A DNA stretch of 64,000 bases from assembly GCA_029977615.1 (NCBI GenBank), contig JAPOKO010000003.1:1-64000 (forward strand). Reading direction: 5' to 3'. Positions 44,546 through 53,177 of this stretch are shown here, piece after piece. Within the stretch, counting starts at the first letter, position 1. Each line of letters starts with the position of its first letter. Below the pieces are notes generated by a model. That model ran no database searches, was not told the DNA's origin, and was given only the letters and a program-made list of their open reading frames with translations. The DNA is from a bacterium (GTDB taxonomy: Bacteria; Actinomycetota; Acidimicrobiia; Acidimicrobiales; Ilumatobacteraceae). The translations under genes and the position numbers were made by a program.

Positions 44546-46018
44546 TTATGAAACGGAGATGTCACCAACAATGGTGAGTTTTGGAAATGGAGCACGCGCT
44601 ACAACATTCATGCGAACTCGGCAGACCGAAGGTGCTGCCGGTGCAACTAACCGGGATCCAGTTATGCGACAGGCACCACCCAAAACTTTGTATGTTCGAC
44701 TTCCCGATGAAGATGAATTGAAAAGTTTTGCAAGGTTGGTGCTGCTCGACAACTTGACTTCGCTTCCAATTTGCCAGATTAGGAAGAAAGGACCAACGGC
44801 ATCAGAGATTGCAAACTGCTTAATGCCAGCGCGTGTGTATTCAATGCCAACACGAATGGTGCGTCGCGCGTCGGCTTGTGAGGTGCGGTAAGAACGCTTG
44901 GTAGCTTTTGCAATCGCAATGCAGTCTGCTGGGATCTCTGCTGCGGCAGGTCCTGTTGATTCGCATCGGAACCACTTCACAGCGCTTACTTCGGAGATGT
45001 TCTCAAGATTGAGAACGAGTGTTTCACCGACATGGCCTACGGCTGTTACCTGCGGGGCATTAACTGGTGGGAATATTCGTTGAAGTTCGGCGAGCGCAGC
45101 GACCAAGTTCAGGAATCCGACACCAAAAGTTTGGTCACGACCTGGTTCACCGATATCGGTTGCAGTGCGTAACAAGATGTCACGTACTTGAGAATTTGTA
45201 ATTCGTGGCTCAGCAGCAAAGAGCAAAGCCGCAGCACCAGCAACAAAACCTGCTGCCATGCTTGTGCCACTTAACGCCACATAGTCGCCCTTTGCGGTAG
45301 AGACGATGCTGGCTCCTGGAGCGGCAATATCGATGTAATCACCGCGCTGATCAAACGACGTTGCATTCTTAGAGGAGTCAACTGCGGTCACTGCAATGGT
45401 GAGGTCAAGTGATGCAGGCCATTTTGGTTTATCCGATGCTCCACCGTTTCCCGCTGCGGCAACGACAAGTGCTCCCTTATCGTTTGCATACTGAATTGCT
45501 TGAGACAAACTGGGACTTTCGGTCGCACCACCGAGCGACAAGTTAATCACTTTTGCGCCGTTATCGGCTGCAAAGCGAACACCAGCTGCAACATCGCGTG
45601 CGTCACCTTGACCTGCTTGGTCCAAAACCTTGACCGGCAGGATCTTTGCATTTGGTGCAACGCCGGATCCACCTATGCCGTTGTTGGCAACAGCAGCAAT
45701 GATTCCTGCAACATGTGAACCATGTCCGCTGTTGTCGACGTCATTGCCATCTGGGGTCTCGGTTGAATTCATGAATGATCGACCTGGCAAGAGATTCTCT
45801 GCGAGATCAGGGTGTGGACCGCTTCCGCTATCAACAACAGCAACAGTTACACCTTTTCCGGTTGTTACCGCCCAGACTCGGTCTATACCGGTAGCGAAAA
45901 TTCCCCATTGTTGCGCCAACAATGGGTCATTGGCTGCAGCTTCGACCTGTGAGGACAGCGCCAAACACGAGACGAGTGAAGCGAAACAAATCGCGAGAGA
46001 GGTAAAGGGTTTACGCAA
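44546..46018 (-). CDS. Secreted subtilisin-family (S8) serine protease
   Basis: 490 residues, apparently from TTG 46018, with a signal peptide (KPFTSLAICFASLVSCLALSSQVEAA). The S8 triad is present: Asp in VAVVDSGSGPHPDL, His in NSGHGSHVAGIIA, and Ser in LSGTSMAAGFVAG; the oxyanion Asn is in VVAAAGNGG. A C-terminal extension of about 150 residues with four cysteines looks like a beta-rich accessory domain. No C-terminal membrane anchor, unlike mycosins. It follows fabI by eleven bases, probably in one transcript. Confidence 0.9.
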   Translation of the reverse strand: MRKPFTSLAICFASLVSCLALSSQVEAAANDPLLAQQWGIFATGIDRVWAVTTGKGVTVAVVDSGSGPHPDLAENLLPGRSFMNSTETPDGNDVDNSGHGSHVAGIIAAVANNGIGGSGVAPNAKILPVKVLDQAGQGDARDVAAGVRFAADNGAKVINLSLGGATESPSLSQAIQYANDKGALVVAAAGNGGASDKPKWPASLDLTIAVTAVDSSKNATSFDQRGDYIDIAAPGASIVSTAKGDYVALSGTSMAAGFVAGAAALLFAAEPRITNSQVRDILLRTATDIGEPGRDQTFGVGFLNLVAALAELQRIFPPVNAPQVTAVGHVGETLVLNLENISEVSAVKWFRCESTGPAAAEIPADCIAIAKATKRSYRTSQADARRTIRVGIEYTRAGIKQFAISDAVGPFFLIWQIGSEVKLSSSTNLAKLFNSSSSGSRTYKVLGGACRITGSRLVAPAAPSVCRVRMNVVARAPFPKLTIVGDISVS

Positions 46019-46029
46019 GCGTTATTGGT

Positions 46030-46797
46030 CTACACGCCCATTGCGTGGAAGCCACCATCAACATGAACAATTTCTGCGGTGGTGCAGGGAAACCAATCAG
46101 AGAGCATGGCTACACACGTGCGGGCTACCCCACTTGAATCATTGACGTCCCAGCCAAGGGGAGCGCGATCGTCCCAAACATCTTCAAATTTTTGAAAACC
46201 AGGGATTGACTTTGCAGCCATGGTGCGGATTGGGCCAGCGGCAACCAAGTTGCAGCGGATCTGCTTGCTTCCGAGTTCTTTTGCCAAATATCGATTGGTT
46301 GATTCGAGTGCAGCCTTGGCAACACCCATCCAGTTGTATGCGGGCCATGCAACGGTGTTGTCAAAATCCAATCCGACAATGGTTCCTCCGCTTGTCATCA
46401 ACGGCACAAACGAATCTGCCAACGTTTTCAGTGAATACGCAGAAATCTGCATGGCTACTGAAACGTCCGACCACTGGGCTGCCATGAAGTCATCTCCAAG
46501 GCACACGGCTGGAGCAAAACCGATGGCATGCAAGACGCCATCAACGCGACCCAATTGTGCTTTGGCGGCTTCGCGAGCAGAGACAATGTGTTCGTCAACT
46601 GTGACGTCAAACTCCACCACTTTGATATCGGTGCTCAGTTTGCGTGCGGTTCTCTCGGTAATGGAAAGACCGCGTCCTGCTCCAGTGAGCATCACTTGGG
46701 CGCCTTCCTCAAGAGCCAACTTTGCCACCCCGTAGGCAAGTGATGCGTCGGTGAGCACGCCAGTAACGACAATGTTTTTCCCATCCAAAATTCCCAT
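46030..46797 (-). CDS. fabI: Enoyl-ACP reductase (InhA/FabI type)
   Basis: 255 residues from ATG 46797. Short-chain dehydrogenase fold with GILDGKNIVVTGVLTDASL at the N-terminus (as in InhA), and the catalytic pair in YNWMGVAKAALES (Tyr and Lys six apart plus one). SDWFPCTTAEIVHVDGGFHAMGV ends the protein. It catalyses the last reduction in fatty-acid elongation (FAS-II) with NADH. A TACGGT element seven bases upstream suggests a leaderless mRNA. Divergent from the F420 reductase gene. Confidence 0.92.
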   Translation of the reverse strand: MGILDGKNIVVTGVLTDASLAYGVAKLALEEGAQVMLTGAGRGLSITERTARKLSTDIKVVEFDVTVDEHIVSAREAAKAQLGRVDGVLHAIGFAPAVCLGDDFMAAQWSDVSVAMQISAYSLKTLADSFVPLMTSGGTIVGLDFDNTVAWPAYNWMGVAKAALESTNRYLAKELGSKQIRCNLVAAGPIRTMAAKSIPGFQKFEDVWDDRAPLGWDVNDSSGVARTCVAMLSDWFPCTTAEIVHVDGGFHAMGV

Positions 46798-46804
46798 GCC
46801 TATG

Positions 46805-46810
46805 ACCGTA
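46805..46810 (-). promoter_or_regulatory. Candidate -10 element of fabI
   Basis: TACGGT on the minus strand ends seven bases before the fabI ATG at 46797; no ribosome-binding site lies between. Confidence 0.5.
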
Positions 46811-46843
46811 GTTCCCGAGTGTGGTTTGTGTAAGGCTTCACCT

Positions 46844-47536
46844 ATGCGGATTGGAATTATGGGCGGAACCGGCCCAGCAGGAAGCGGGCTAGCCCTGCGA
46901 ATGAGTGTTGCTGGACATCAGGTGCTGATCGGGTCACGGTCGAAAGAACGCTCAGAGGAAAAGGTCGCGGAACTTATTGCGCAATGGCCTGACCACAATC
47001 TGAAAATTGAAGCTGGCACAAATGAGGATGCCGCTAATTGTGACTTGATCGTGGTTGCAACTCCATGGGATTCAACTGCAACCATTGTCGGTGAATATGC
47101 AGATGCACTTCGCGGCAAAGTTGTGGTCACTATGGCAAACGCGTTGGTGAAAGTTGGCAGAGAGTTTCAACCTTTAGTGCCGCCGCGTGGCAGTATTGCC
47201 GCGCACGTGCAAGCTGAAATACCTGACAGTCGCGTCGTGGCAGCGATGCAACACTTGCCTGCAAAGGAACTTGGAAACCTGAATCATCATGTTGATTCCG
47301 ATGTGTTGATCTGTTCAGACTTTCCGGAGGCGATTGACATTGTGAGCGACCTGGTTTCTCAGATTCCAGGATGCAGACCTCTAAGCACAGGTCGTTTGTC
47401 AAACGCACTTGCGCTCGAAGCATTCACCGCTGTGTTATTGCAACTCAACATGCGATACAAAACTCGAGTGGCACCGCGTCTTACAGGAATTCCTGATGTT
47501 GACCCAAAAAGTGGTCGAAACATGAAATTGGACTGA
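46844..47536 (+). CDS. npdG: NADPH:coenzyme F420 oxidoreductase
   Basis: 230 residues from ATG 46844; the frame runs further upstream over the divergent fabI start, but MRIGIMGGTGPAGSGLALRM is the family start (NADP-binding Rossmann). VLIGSRSKERS supplies the NADP phosphate contact, and VVATPWDS and VVAAMQHLPAKELGNL match the F420 reductase family. It moves hydride between NADPH and F420, implying F420 use; an LLM-class oxidoreductase elsewhere in the window (56909) is a possible consumer. mshC follows five bases later. Confidence 0.88.
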   Translation: MRIGIMGGTGPAGSGLALRMSVAGHQVLIGSRSKERSEEKVAELIAQWPDHNLKIEAGTNEDAANCDLIVVATPWDSTATIVGEYADALRGKVVVTMANALVKVGREFQPLVPPRGSIAAHVQAEIPDSRVVAAMQHLPAKELGNLNHHVDSDVLICSDFPEAIDIVSDLVSQIPGCRPLSTGRLSNALALEAFTAVLLQLNMRYKTRVAPRLTGIPDVDPKSGRNMKLD

Positions 47537-47541
47537 GCAAC

Positions 47542-48678
47542 GTGTCAATGAAGCTGTACGACACTGCAAAACAAGAGATCGTTGAGTTTGCACCAAACCC
47601 GACCGTGTTGATGTACACGTGTGGAATCACTCCATACGACGCAACGCATTTGGGTCATGCTTTCACGTTTATTTCTTACGACGTGCTGCAACGTCGACTT
47701 ATTGATATGGGGCATCAAGTGAAGTGCGTTCGCAACGTGACCGACGTTGACGACCCACTTTTCGCCAAAGCCCGTGAACTTGGGGTGCATTACCTTGATC
47801 TCGCCGCTGGAGAAGAAGCGCGATTTGAGTCAGACATGACGGCATTAAATGCATTGCCCGTGCACAGCACTCCACGTGCATCGTCGGCAATCCCAGACAT
47901 TCGTGGATTCATCGGCATGGTCATTGACCGCGGGTTCGCATACGAGTCTGGCGGGTCTGTGTACTTCGACGTTGAGAAGTTTCCGCAGTTTGGCAGTATC
48001 TCGCATTACAGCCGTGAAACGATGATTGCGTTGGCCCGTGAACGCGGCGGCAATGTTGACGATCCTCACAAGCGCAATCCACTCGACTTTGTGTTGTGGC
48101 ATCCTTCGGCCTCGGACGAACCGTCGTGGGACACCATGTGGGGCGCTGGACGTCCTGGTTGGCATATTGAGTGTTCGGCACTCGCGCTTCGAGAGCTTGG
48201 TACCACCATTGATTTGCACGGTGGTGGAAGTGATTTGATTTTTCCGCACCATGAGTGCGAGCGGGCTCAGTCAGAGGCTGCCACTGGTCAGCCGTTCGTG
48301 AAGCATTGGATGCACGTTGCAATGGTTTCCATGGACGGCCACAAGATGTCAAAGAGCCGCGGCAATTTGGTTTTCGTTGACAAGTTGCGTACCCAGCATG
48401 ACCCAATGGCAATTAGGTTGGGACTTATCGAACATCACTACCGCACTGAGTGGGAATGGGATGACGGTCTCATGGCGCGCAATGAAGCTCGACTGTCGAA
48501 ATGGAAATCGGTAGCACGAGTCGGAGATTCGAACGGCGACAGTGGTCTGCATGGAGAGGTGCGTTCAGCACTAGACAGTGATCTAGACACGCCAACAGCT
48601 GTCGCACTTGTCGATTCCGCTGCAAGCAAGGGTCTCGCAGTGGGAGACAGCGCTCGTCTTTTAGGGGTCGTCATTTAA
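47542..48678 (+). CDS. mshC: Mycothiol ligase MshC (cysteine:GlcN-Ins ligase)
   Basis: 378 residues from GTG 47542. It is a cysteinyl-tRNA-synthetase paralogue: MYTCGITPYDATHLGHA (ITPYDATHLGH is the MshC form; CysS has PTVYDxxHxGN), GWHIECSALAL, HGGGSDLIFPHHE and GHKMSKSRGNLVF, and it lacks the tRNA-binding C-terminal domain. The ending DLDTPTAVALVDSAA also fits MshC. The enzyme joins cysteine to glucosaminyl-inositol in mycothiol synthesis, so this organism should use mycothiol as its thiol buffer. plsC starts at its stop codon. Confidence 0.88.
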   Translation: MSMKLYDTAKQEIVEFAPNPTVLMYTCGITPYDATHLGHAFTFISYDVLQRRLIDMGHQVKCVRNVTDVDDPLFAKARELGVHYLDLAAGEEARFESDMTALNALPVHSTPRASSAIPDIRGFIGMVIDRGFAYESGGSVYFDVEKFPQFGSISHYSRETMIALARERGGNVDDPHKRNPLDFVLWHPSASDEPSWDTMWGAGRPGWHIECSALALRELGTTIDLHGGGSDLIFPHHECERAQSEAATGQPFVKHWMHVAMVSMDGHKMSKSRGNLVFVDKLRTQHDPMAIRLGLIEHHYRTEWEWDDGLMARNEARLSKWKSVARVGDSNGDSGLHGEVRSALDSDLDTPTAVALVDSAASKGLAVGDSARLLGVVI

Positions 48679-49421
48679 TGCCCAAGCGGGTCGACGCCTT
48701 GTACTCGGGAGCAACCGAGTTGCAAGCGCGAATACGTCCTGCAGTTCGAGAGTTAACGAATCGTTTATGGCGTTTCGACTTACAAGGTTTTGAACAGCTT
48801 CCTGAAACAGGTCCAGCAATTTTGTGTGCTAATCACATCAGTTTTCTGGATTCGGCATTTCTCATCATTCAAGCGCCACGAAACATTTCCTTTGTGGGAA
48901 AGAGTGAATACTTAGATTCGTGGAAGACGCGCCGTTTGTTTCCGGCACTCGGAATGATTCCTATCGATCGTGCAGGCGGAGAGAAAGCGCAAACTGCACT
49001 GATTGCTGCAGAGAATGTGTTGAAGCGCGGTGAGCTGTTTGGAATCTTTCCTGAAGGAACTCGAAGCCGAGACGGAATGTTGTACAAAGGTAAGACTGGT
49101 GCTGCTCGATTGGCGTTAAAACTGAATTGTCCGATATTTCCCGTTGGCATTGTCGGCACGCGCGAAATTCAACCTCCTGATGCAAAGTTTCCTCGAATTG
49201 GCGGTCGTGTCAAAATCACCATCGGCAAGCCGATTTTGCCTGAGCGATATGCGCAGCGAAGCGATGATCACTTGGTGTTGCGTGAAATGACCGACGAAGT
49301 GATGTTTGAAATCCAGTCCATGACAGGTCAGCAATATCGAAATGTCTATGCGGGCAAGCAAAAGGAAGAACGATCAGAACAGAGCGAAGTGCGCATAGAC
49401 CCAGTTGGCACGGCGAAATAG
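48678..49421 (+). CDS. plsC: 1-acyl-sn-glycerol-3-phosphate acyltransferase
   Basis: 247 residues from ATG 48678. The acyltransferase blocks are present: NHISFLDSAF (HX4D catalytic motif), FVGKSEY, FPEGTRSRDGML and CPIFPVGIVG. It acylates lysophosphatidate to phosphatidate in phospholipid synthesis at the membrane. No strong transmembrane helix is visible apart from a hydrophobic N-terminal half. Its start overlaps the mshC stop by one base. Confidence 0.9.
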   Translation: MPKRVDALYSGATELQARIRPAVRELTNRLWRFDLQGFEQLPETGPAILCANHISFLDSAFLIIQAPRNISFVGKSEYLDSWKTRRLFPALGMIPIDRAGGEKAQTALIAAENVLKRGELFGIFPEGTRSRDGMLYKGKTGAARLALKLNCPIFPVGIVGTREIQPPDAKFPRIGGRVKITIGKPILPERYAQRSDDHLVLREMTDEVMFEIQSMTGQQYRNVYAGKQKEERSEQSEVRIDPVGTAK

Positions 49422-49447
49422 GGCGGTCTGCGTAAGGTCTGCGAACC

Positions 49448-49453
49448 TAGACT
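49448..49453 (+). promoter_or_regulatory. Candidate -10 element of thrS
   Basis: TAGACT, nine bases before ATG 49463. It sits only three bases from the alternative GTG start at 49457, which argues for the ATG. Confidence 0.45.
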
Positions 49454-49462
49454 GGTGTGGCG

Positions 49463-51448
49463 ATGAATGCTGCAACTCTTGATGTCACCTTGCCAGATGG
49501 TTCCGTTCGAACATTGCCGGCAGGGTCTACTGGTCTTGACTTAGCGCAGTCCATTGGGTCACGTCTTGCCAAGGCGGCGCTTGCTGCCGTGGTGAATGGA
49601 AACGAGGTCGACATCTCGGTGCCATTGAGCGATGGGGCACAAGTTGCGATCATTACGGCAGACTCGGAAGCCGGGAGGCACGTTCTTCGTCACTCAACTG
49701 CCCATGTGTTGGCTCAAGCGGTATTGCAGCATTTTCCTGGAGCCAAATTCACCATTGGTCCAGCCATTGAAGACGGTTTTTATTACGACTTTGAACTTCC
49801 AGATAACAAAACATTCAGCGACAACGACCTTGAAGCAATCACTGAGCGCATGCGCGCAATTGTCAAGGCTGACCAACCATTTGTTCGCGCCGAAATGAGT
49901 GCGGCTGAGGCTCTTGCTTTGTTTGCGGATCAGCCGTACAAGTGCGAAATCATTGAGCGAGTGACTACTGGTGCTGCAGATGGTACTGATGCAAGTGAAG
50001 TATCTGGCGATGGATCAGTAAGCGTGTATCGCAATTCAGAAAGTTTTGTTGACTTATGCCGCGGGCCACATGTTCCAAGTACTTCGCGTCTTGGACATTT
50101 TGCTTTAATGAAAGTTGCTGGTGCATATTGGCGCGGAAACGAAAAGGGACCGATGTTGCAGCGCATCTACGGCACTGCATGGGAGTCGAAGTCCGCGCTT
50201 GACGAACACATCACTCGACTTGCAGAAGCAGAGAAGCGCGATCATCGTCGACTTGCAACGGAGATGGACCTCTTGTCGTTCCCATCCGAGCTGGGTGGCG
50301 GTCTTGCGGTGTGGCACCCAAAGGGCGCAATCGTGCGAAAAATTATGGAGGACTACAGCCGTTATCGCCACCAAAACGGCGGATATCAGTTTGTGTTTAC
50401 TCCGCACATTGCCAACGCCCAGTTGTTCGAAACTTCTGGTCACCTTCACTTCTATAAGGACGGAATGTATCCGCCGATGGAAATGGACAACGGCACGTAC
50501 TACCCAAAGCCGATGAACTGCCCAATGCATTGTTTGATCTTCCGCGATCGTCAGCGCAGTTACCGCGAGCTTCCACTCCGTTTGTTCGAATTGGGAACGG
50601 TGTACCGCTATGAACGTGCAGGAACATTGCATGGCTTGTTGCGAATTCGTGGATTCACACAGGACGATAGTCATATTTTTTGCACCGAAGACCAAATGGC
50701 CGATGAGATTACGTCATTGCTTGATTTCGTATTGTCAGTGCTTCGTCAGTTTGGATTCGATGATTTTGAGTTCAAGCTGTCGACTCGCGACTTGGAAAAG
50801 TCGGTGGGGTCAGACGAAATCTGGGATAAAGCAACGACTGCGCTGCGCGAAGCGTTGAATCGCCACGGTGTTGAGTACTCCGTAAAGGAGGGCGATGCTG
50901 CGTTCTACGGACCAAAGATTGACATCGATGTGCGAGACGCGATTGGTCGCAAGTGGCAACTCAGCACCATTCAGTGTGACTTCAACTTGCCGGAACGTTT
51001 TGGTTTGGAATACATCGGAAGTGATAACAGCCGCCACAGGCCAATCATGTTGCACCGAGCACTATTTGGCTCTGTGGAGCGATTCTTTGGCGTGTTGTTA
51101 GAGCACTACGGCGGGGCATTCCCAGCATGGCTTGCCCCCGTGCAAGTGAGAGTGCTTGCAGTTACTTCGCAACATGAGGAGTATGCACAGTCGCTGGTAA
51201 AGCGCATGCGTGCTGAAGGTTTCCGCGTTGACACCTCCGAAGCAGATGAGCAACTTGGCAAGCGCATTCGAAGTGCCAAACTTGAACGAATTCCTTTCGT
51301 GCTGGTTGTGGGAGACGATGATGTGAAGAACGGTACGGTTGGCGTTAATCCGCGAGGTGGAGATGTCATTCGTGATGTGAAGGTTGATGCGTTCATTGCT
51401 CAGTTGCACGATGAAACCCGCACTGAGGCAGCAGTAGGAACCTTGTAA
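49463..51448 (+). CDS. thrS: Threonyl-tRNA synthetase
   Basis: 661 residues from ATG 49463 (GTG 49457 is a possible start). Domains in order: TGS (about 3-65, LPDGSVRTLPAGSTGLDLA), editing domain with HVLRHSTAHVLAQAV (metal-binding His pair) and CRGPHVPSTSRLGHF, then the class II core with MNCPMHCLIF (zinc Cys), YERAGTLHGLLRIRGFTQDD (motif 2) and HRALFGSVERFFGVLLEHY (motif 3), and the anticodon-binding domain. It charges tRNA-Thr. It opens a block whose order matches mycobacteria: thrS, HIT, pgsA, patA, pimA. Confidence 0.95.
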   Translation: MNAATLDVTLPDGSVRTLPAGSTGLDLAQSIGSRLAKAALAAVVNGNEVDISVPLSDGAQVAIITADSEAGRHVLRHSTAHVLAQAVLQHFPGAKFTIGPAIEDGFYYDFELPDNKTFSDNDLEAITERMRAIVKADQPFVRAEMSAAEALALFADQPYKCEIIERVTTGAADGTDASEVSGDGSVSVYRNSESFVDLCRGPHVPSTSRLGHFALMKVAGAYWRGNEKGPMLQRIYGTAWESKSALDEHITRLAEAEKRDHRRLATEMDLLSFPSELGGGLAVWHPKGAIVRKIMEDYSRYRHQNGGYQFVFTPHIANAQLFETSGHLHFYKDGMYPPMEMDNGTYYPKPMNCPMHCLIFRDRQRSYRELPLRLFELGTVYRYERAGTLHGLLRIRGFTQDDSHIFCTEDQMADEITSLLDFVLSVLRQFGFDDFEFKLSTRDLEKSVGSDEIWDKATTALREALNRHGVEYSVKEGDAAFYGPKIDIDVRDAIGRKWQLSTIQCDFNLPERFGLEYIGSDNSRHRPIMLHRALFGSVERFFGVLLEHYGGAFPAWLAPVQVRVLAVTSQHEEYAQSLVKRMRAEGFRVDTSEADEQLGKRIRSAKLERIPFVLVVGDDDVKNGTVGVNPRGGDVIRDVKVDAFIAQLHDETRTEAAVGTL

Positions 51449-51453
51449 CCAAC

Positions 51454-51957
51454 ATGTTGGATCGATTGTGGAATGGCTGGCGTGCGCAATACGTGCAGCG
51501 CGATTCTCATGGTAAACATTCAGATGAGTCGGTGTTTACCGAGATTCTGAAATCAAATCGCCCAGATGAAGAAACGTTCATCGTGCACCGCGGTGAAACG
51601 TGCTTCGTGATCATGAATGCATTCCCGTATTCGTCCGGGCATGTGCTGGTAATTCCGTATCGCGAAGTGCCTGATTTAGAGTTGCTTACTCCTCAGGAGT
51701 CAAGCGAGATTTGGGCAACGGTCACTAAGGCAGTGCAGGTTCTGAAGGCTGAATACAAGCCTCAAGGAATGAACGTCGGAATCAATTTGGGTCATGCCGC
51801 TGGCGGAAGTGTCGCGCAGCACTTACACATCCATATTGTTCCGCGTTGGGGTGGCGATTCAAACTTCATGGTTGCAGTGGCGACAGCAAAGATTTTGCCG
51901 GAAGCGCTAGATATAACTGCGCAGCGAATTCGAAATCGATGGAAGGACATGCCGTGA
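51454..51957 (+). CDS. HIT-family nucleotide hydrolase or phosphorylase
   Basis: 167 residues. The histidine-triad motif is QHLHIHIVPRW near residue 115-125. VIMNAFPYSSGHVLVIPYREVPDLELL and NVGINLGHAAGGSVAQHL match the AP4A phosphorylase-like subgroup, for which the mycobacterial counterpart between thrS and pgsA (Rv2613c) is characterised. It probably degrades diadenosine tetraphosphate, a by-product of synthetases such as ThrS. The stop overlaps the next start. Confidence 0.88.
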   Translation: MLDRLWNGWRAQYVQRDSHGKHSDESVFTEILKSNRPDEETFIVHRGETCFVIMNAFPYSSGHVLVIPYREVPDLELLTPQESSEIWATVTKAVQVLKAEYKPQGMNVGINLGHAAGGSVAQHLHIHIVPRWGGDSNFMVAVATAKILPEALDITAQRIRNRWKDMP

Positions 51958-52454
51958 ATGATGTGAACAGCAATGAAATCCGAGATCAGCTTCCAAGTGA
52001 TTTAGATGTCTCTGCTTTTGTAGGTCCTTACCAATTTCCTGATAACAGTCGTCGACGCATTCCTGGGTATTTGTATTTGGGAATTTCTGCATTGAGTTTG
52101 TTGATCTGGCTTATCAGCGATCAGTCATCAGGATTGGTGAATTACGGGTTTCTTGTTTTTGCAATTGCGCTTGCAGCCTTCGCGGTGTTTGTTCTAAGTT
52201 CCTCGTGGAAGATGACGATTAACGAGCGTGATGCTCTGGTGCACGCATCCCGTGCAGTTGATTTCGCAGTGGGGCATGCATCAGCGCAACAGGTGTGGCG
52301 CGGTGTAAGAAGTCGTCCAACATGGCGGGTGTTTTGTTACAGCGCACAAGAGCCACCTACTCACCGAGGCTTGGTGTTAGTGGACGCTGTAAATGGTGAA
52401 ATTGTTGAATGTCTTGTAGAACTCAACCCCGATAACGCAGCAACTACGAAGTAA
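51954..52454 (+). CDS. Two-helix membrane protein, function unknown
   Basis: 166 residues from GTG 51954, overlapping the HIT stop (GTGA). N-terminal cytoplasmic segment of about 40 residues, two adjacent helices (about 44-61 and 66-85), then a cytoplasmic domain of about 80 residues with NERDALVHASRAVDFAVGHASAQQVW and VLVDAVNGEIVECLVEL. I do not recognise a family. It sits inside the conserved thrS-HIT-pgsA block, so a role in lipid or envelope metabolism is possible but unproven. Confidence 0.65.
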   Translation: MNDVNSNEIRDQLPSDLDVSAFVGPYQFPDNSRRRIPGYLYLGISALSLLIWLISDQSSGLVNYGFLVFAIALAAFAVFVLSSSWKMTINERDALVHASRAVDFAVGHASAQQVWRGVRSRPTWRVFCYSAQEPPTHRGLVLVDAVNGEIVECLVELNPDNAATTK

Positions 52455-52465
52455 GCATCATTCAG

Positions 52466-52471
52466 TAGTAT
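52466..52471 (+). promoter_or_regulatory. Candidate -10 element of pgsA
   Basis: TAGTAT ending seven bases before ATG 52479, no ribosome-binding site; leaderless pattern. Confidence 0.5.
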
Positions 52472-52478
52472 TGAGTCA

Positions 52479-53168
52479 ATGTTTGACGGACGGTTTAAAT
52501 CGGAAATCGAACGATATGTTCGACCTGTAGGGGAATCCCTTCGTCGCACCGGACTATCGCCAGACCATTTCACAGTGCTCGGTTTGTGCGTTGCCGCAGC
52601 AGCGGCAGTTGCTATTGGTGCGGGCAAAATGCAACTCGGATTGCTGCTCGTTATTTGTTCCGCATTGCCAGACCTGCTCGATGGGGCGCTGGCTAAAGCG
52701 TCTAACTCGGCGAGCCAGCGGGGAGCATTCTTTGACTCGGTAGTTGATCGAGTGAGCGACTCATTTCTTTTTGGCGGTGTCGCTTGGTTCTATGCAAGCT
52801 CAAACTCGCCGCAGTTTTCCATAATTCCATTCGCCATTCTTGGTGCTTCTCTCATCATTTCCTACGAACGTGCAAAAGCAGAATCGTTAGGTCTCTACGC
52901 CAAAGGCGGACTGATGGAACGAGCAGAACGAATCATTTTGTTGTGCTTTGGTTTGTTGTTTGATTCGCTGCTGAAGTGGGTCATGGTAGTCATGTTGGTT
53001 CTCGTAGTGATGACTGCAGTTCAGCGATTTGTCAAAGTGTGGAAGCAGGCCGCTGTTGCTCCGGTGACTGCGGAGAAGCAAGCTATTCGTCGTTCACGTC
53101 GCGCCTCACGCAGAGCCCGTCGTGATGATTATCGTGCGCGCTTTCAGCGTCGACGTCGCCTGCAATAA
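52479..53168 (+). CDS. pgsA: CDP-alcohol phosphatidyltransferase (phosphatidylinositol phosphate synthase type)
   Basis: 229 residues with about six membrane helices. The CDP-alcohol motif is DLLDGALAKASNS followed by QRGAFFDSVVDRVSD, giving the four metal-binding Asp residues; the usual DGxxAR is DGALAK here. Position between the HIT gene and a PatA-like acyltransferase, as in mycobacteria, points to phosphatidylinositol phosphate synthesis from CDP-diacylglycerol and inositol phosphate. The C-terminus is strongly basic (RRSRRASRRARRDDYRARF). Confidence 0.88.
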   Translation: MFDGRFKSEIERYVRPVGESLRRTGLSPDHFTVLGLCVAAAAAVAIGAGKMQLGLLLVICSALPDLLDGALAKASNSASQRGAFFDSVVDRVSDSFLFGGVAWFYASSNSPQFSIIPFAILGASLIISYERAKAESLGLYAKGGLMERAERIILLCFGLLFDSLLKWVMVVMLVLVVMTAVQRFVKVWKQAAVAPVTAEKQAIRRSRRASRRARRDDYRARFQRRRRLQ

Positions 53169-53177
53169 ATCTCAGCT

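Noticed and set aside
47542-48678. Cysteinyl-tRNA synthetase
   Set aside because: The ITPYDATHLGH motif, short length and lack of a tRNA-binding C-terminal domain point to MshC instead.
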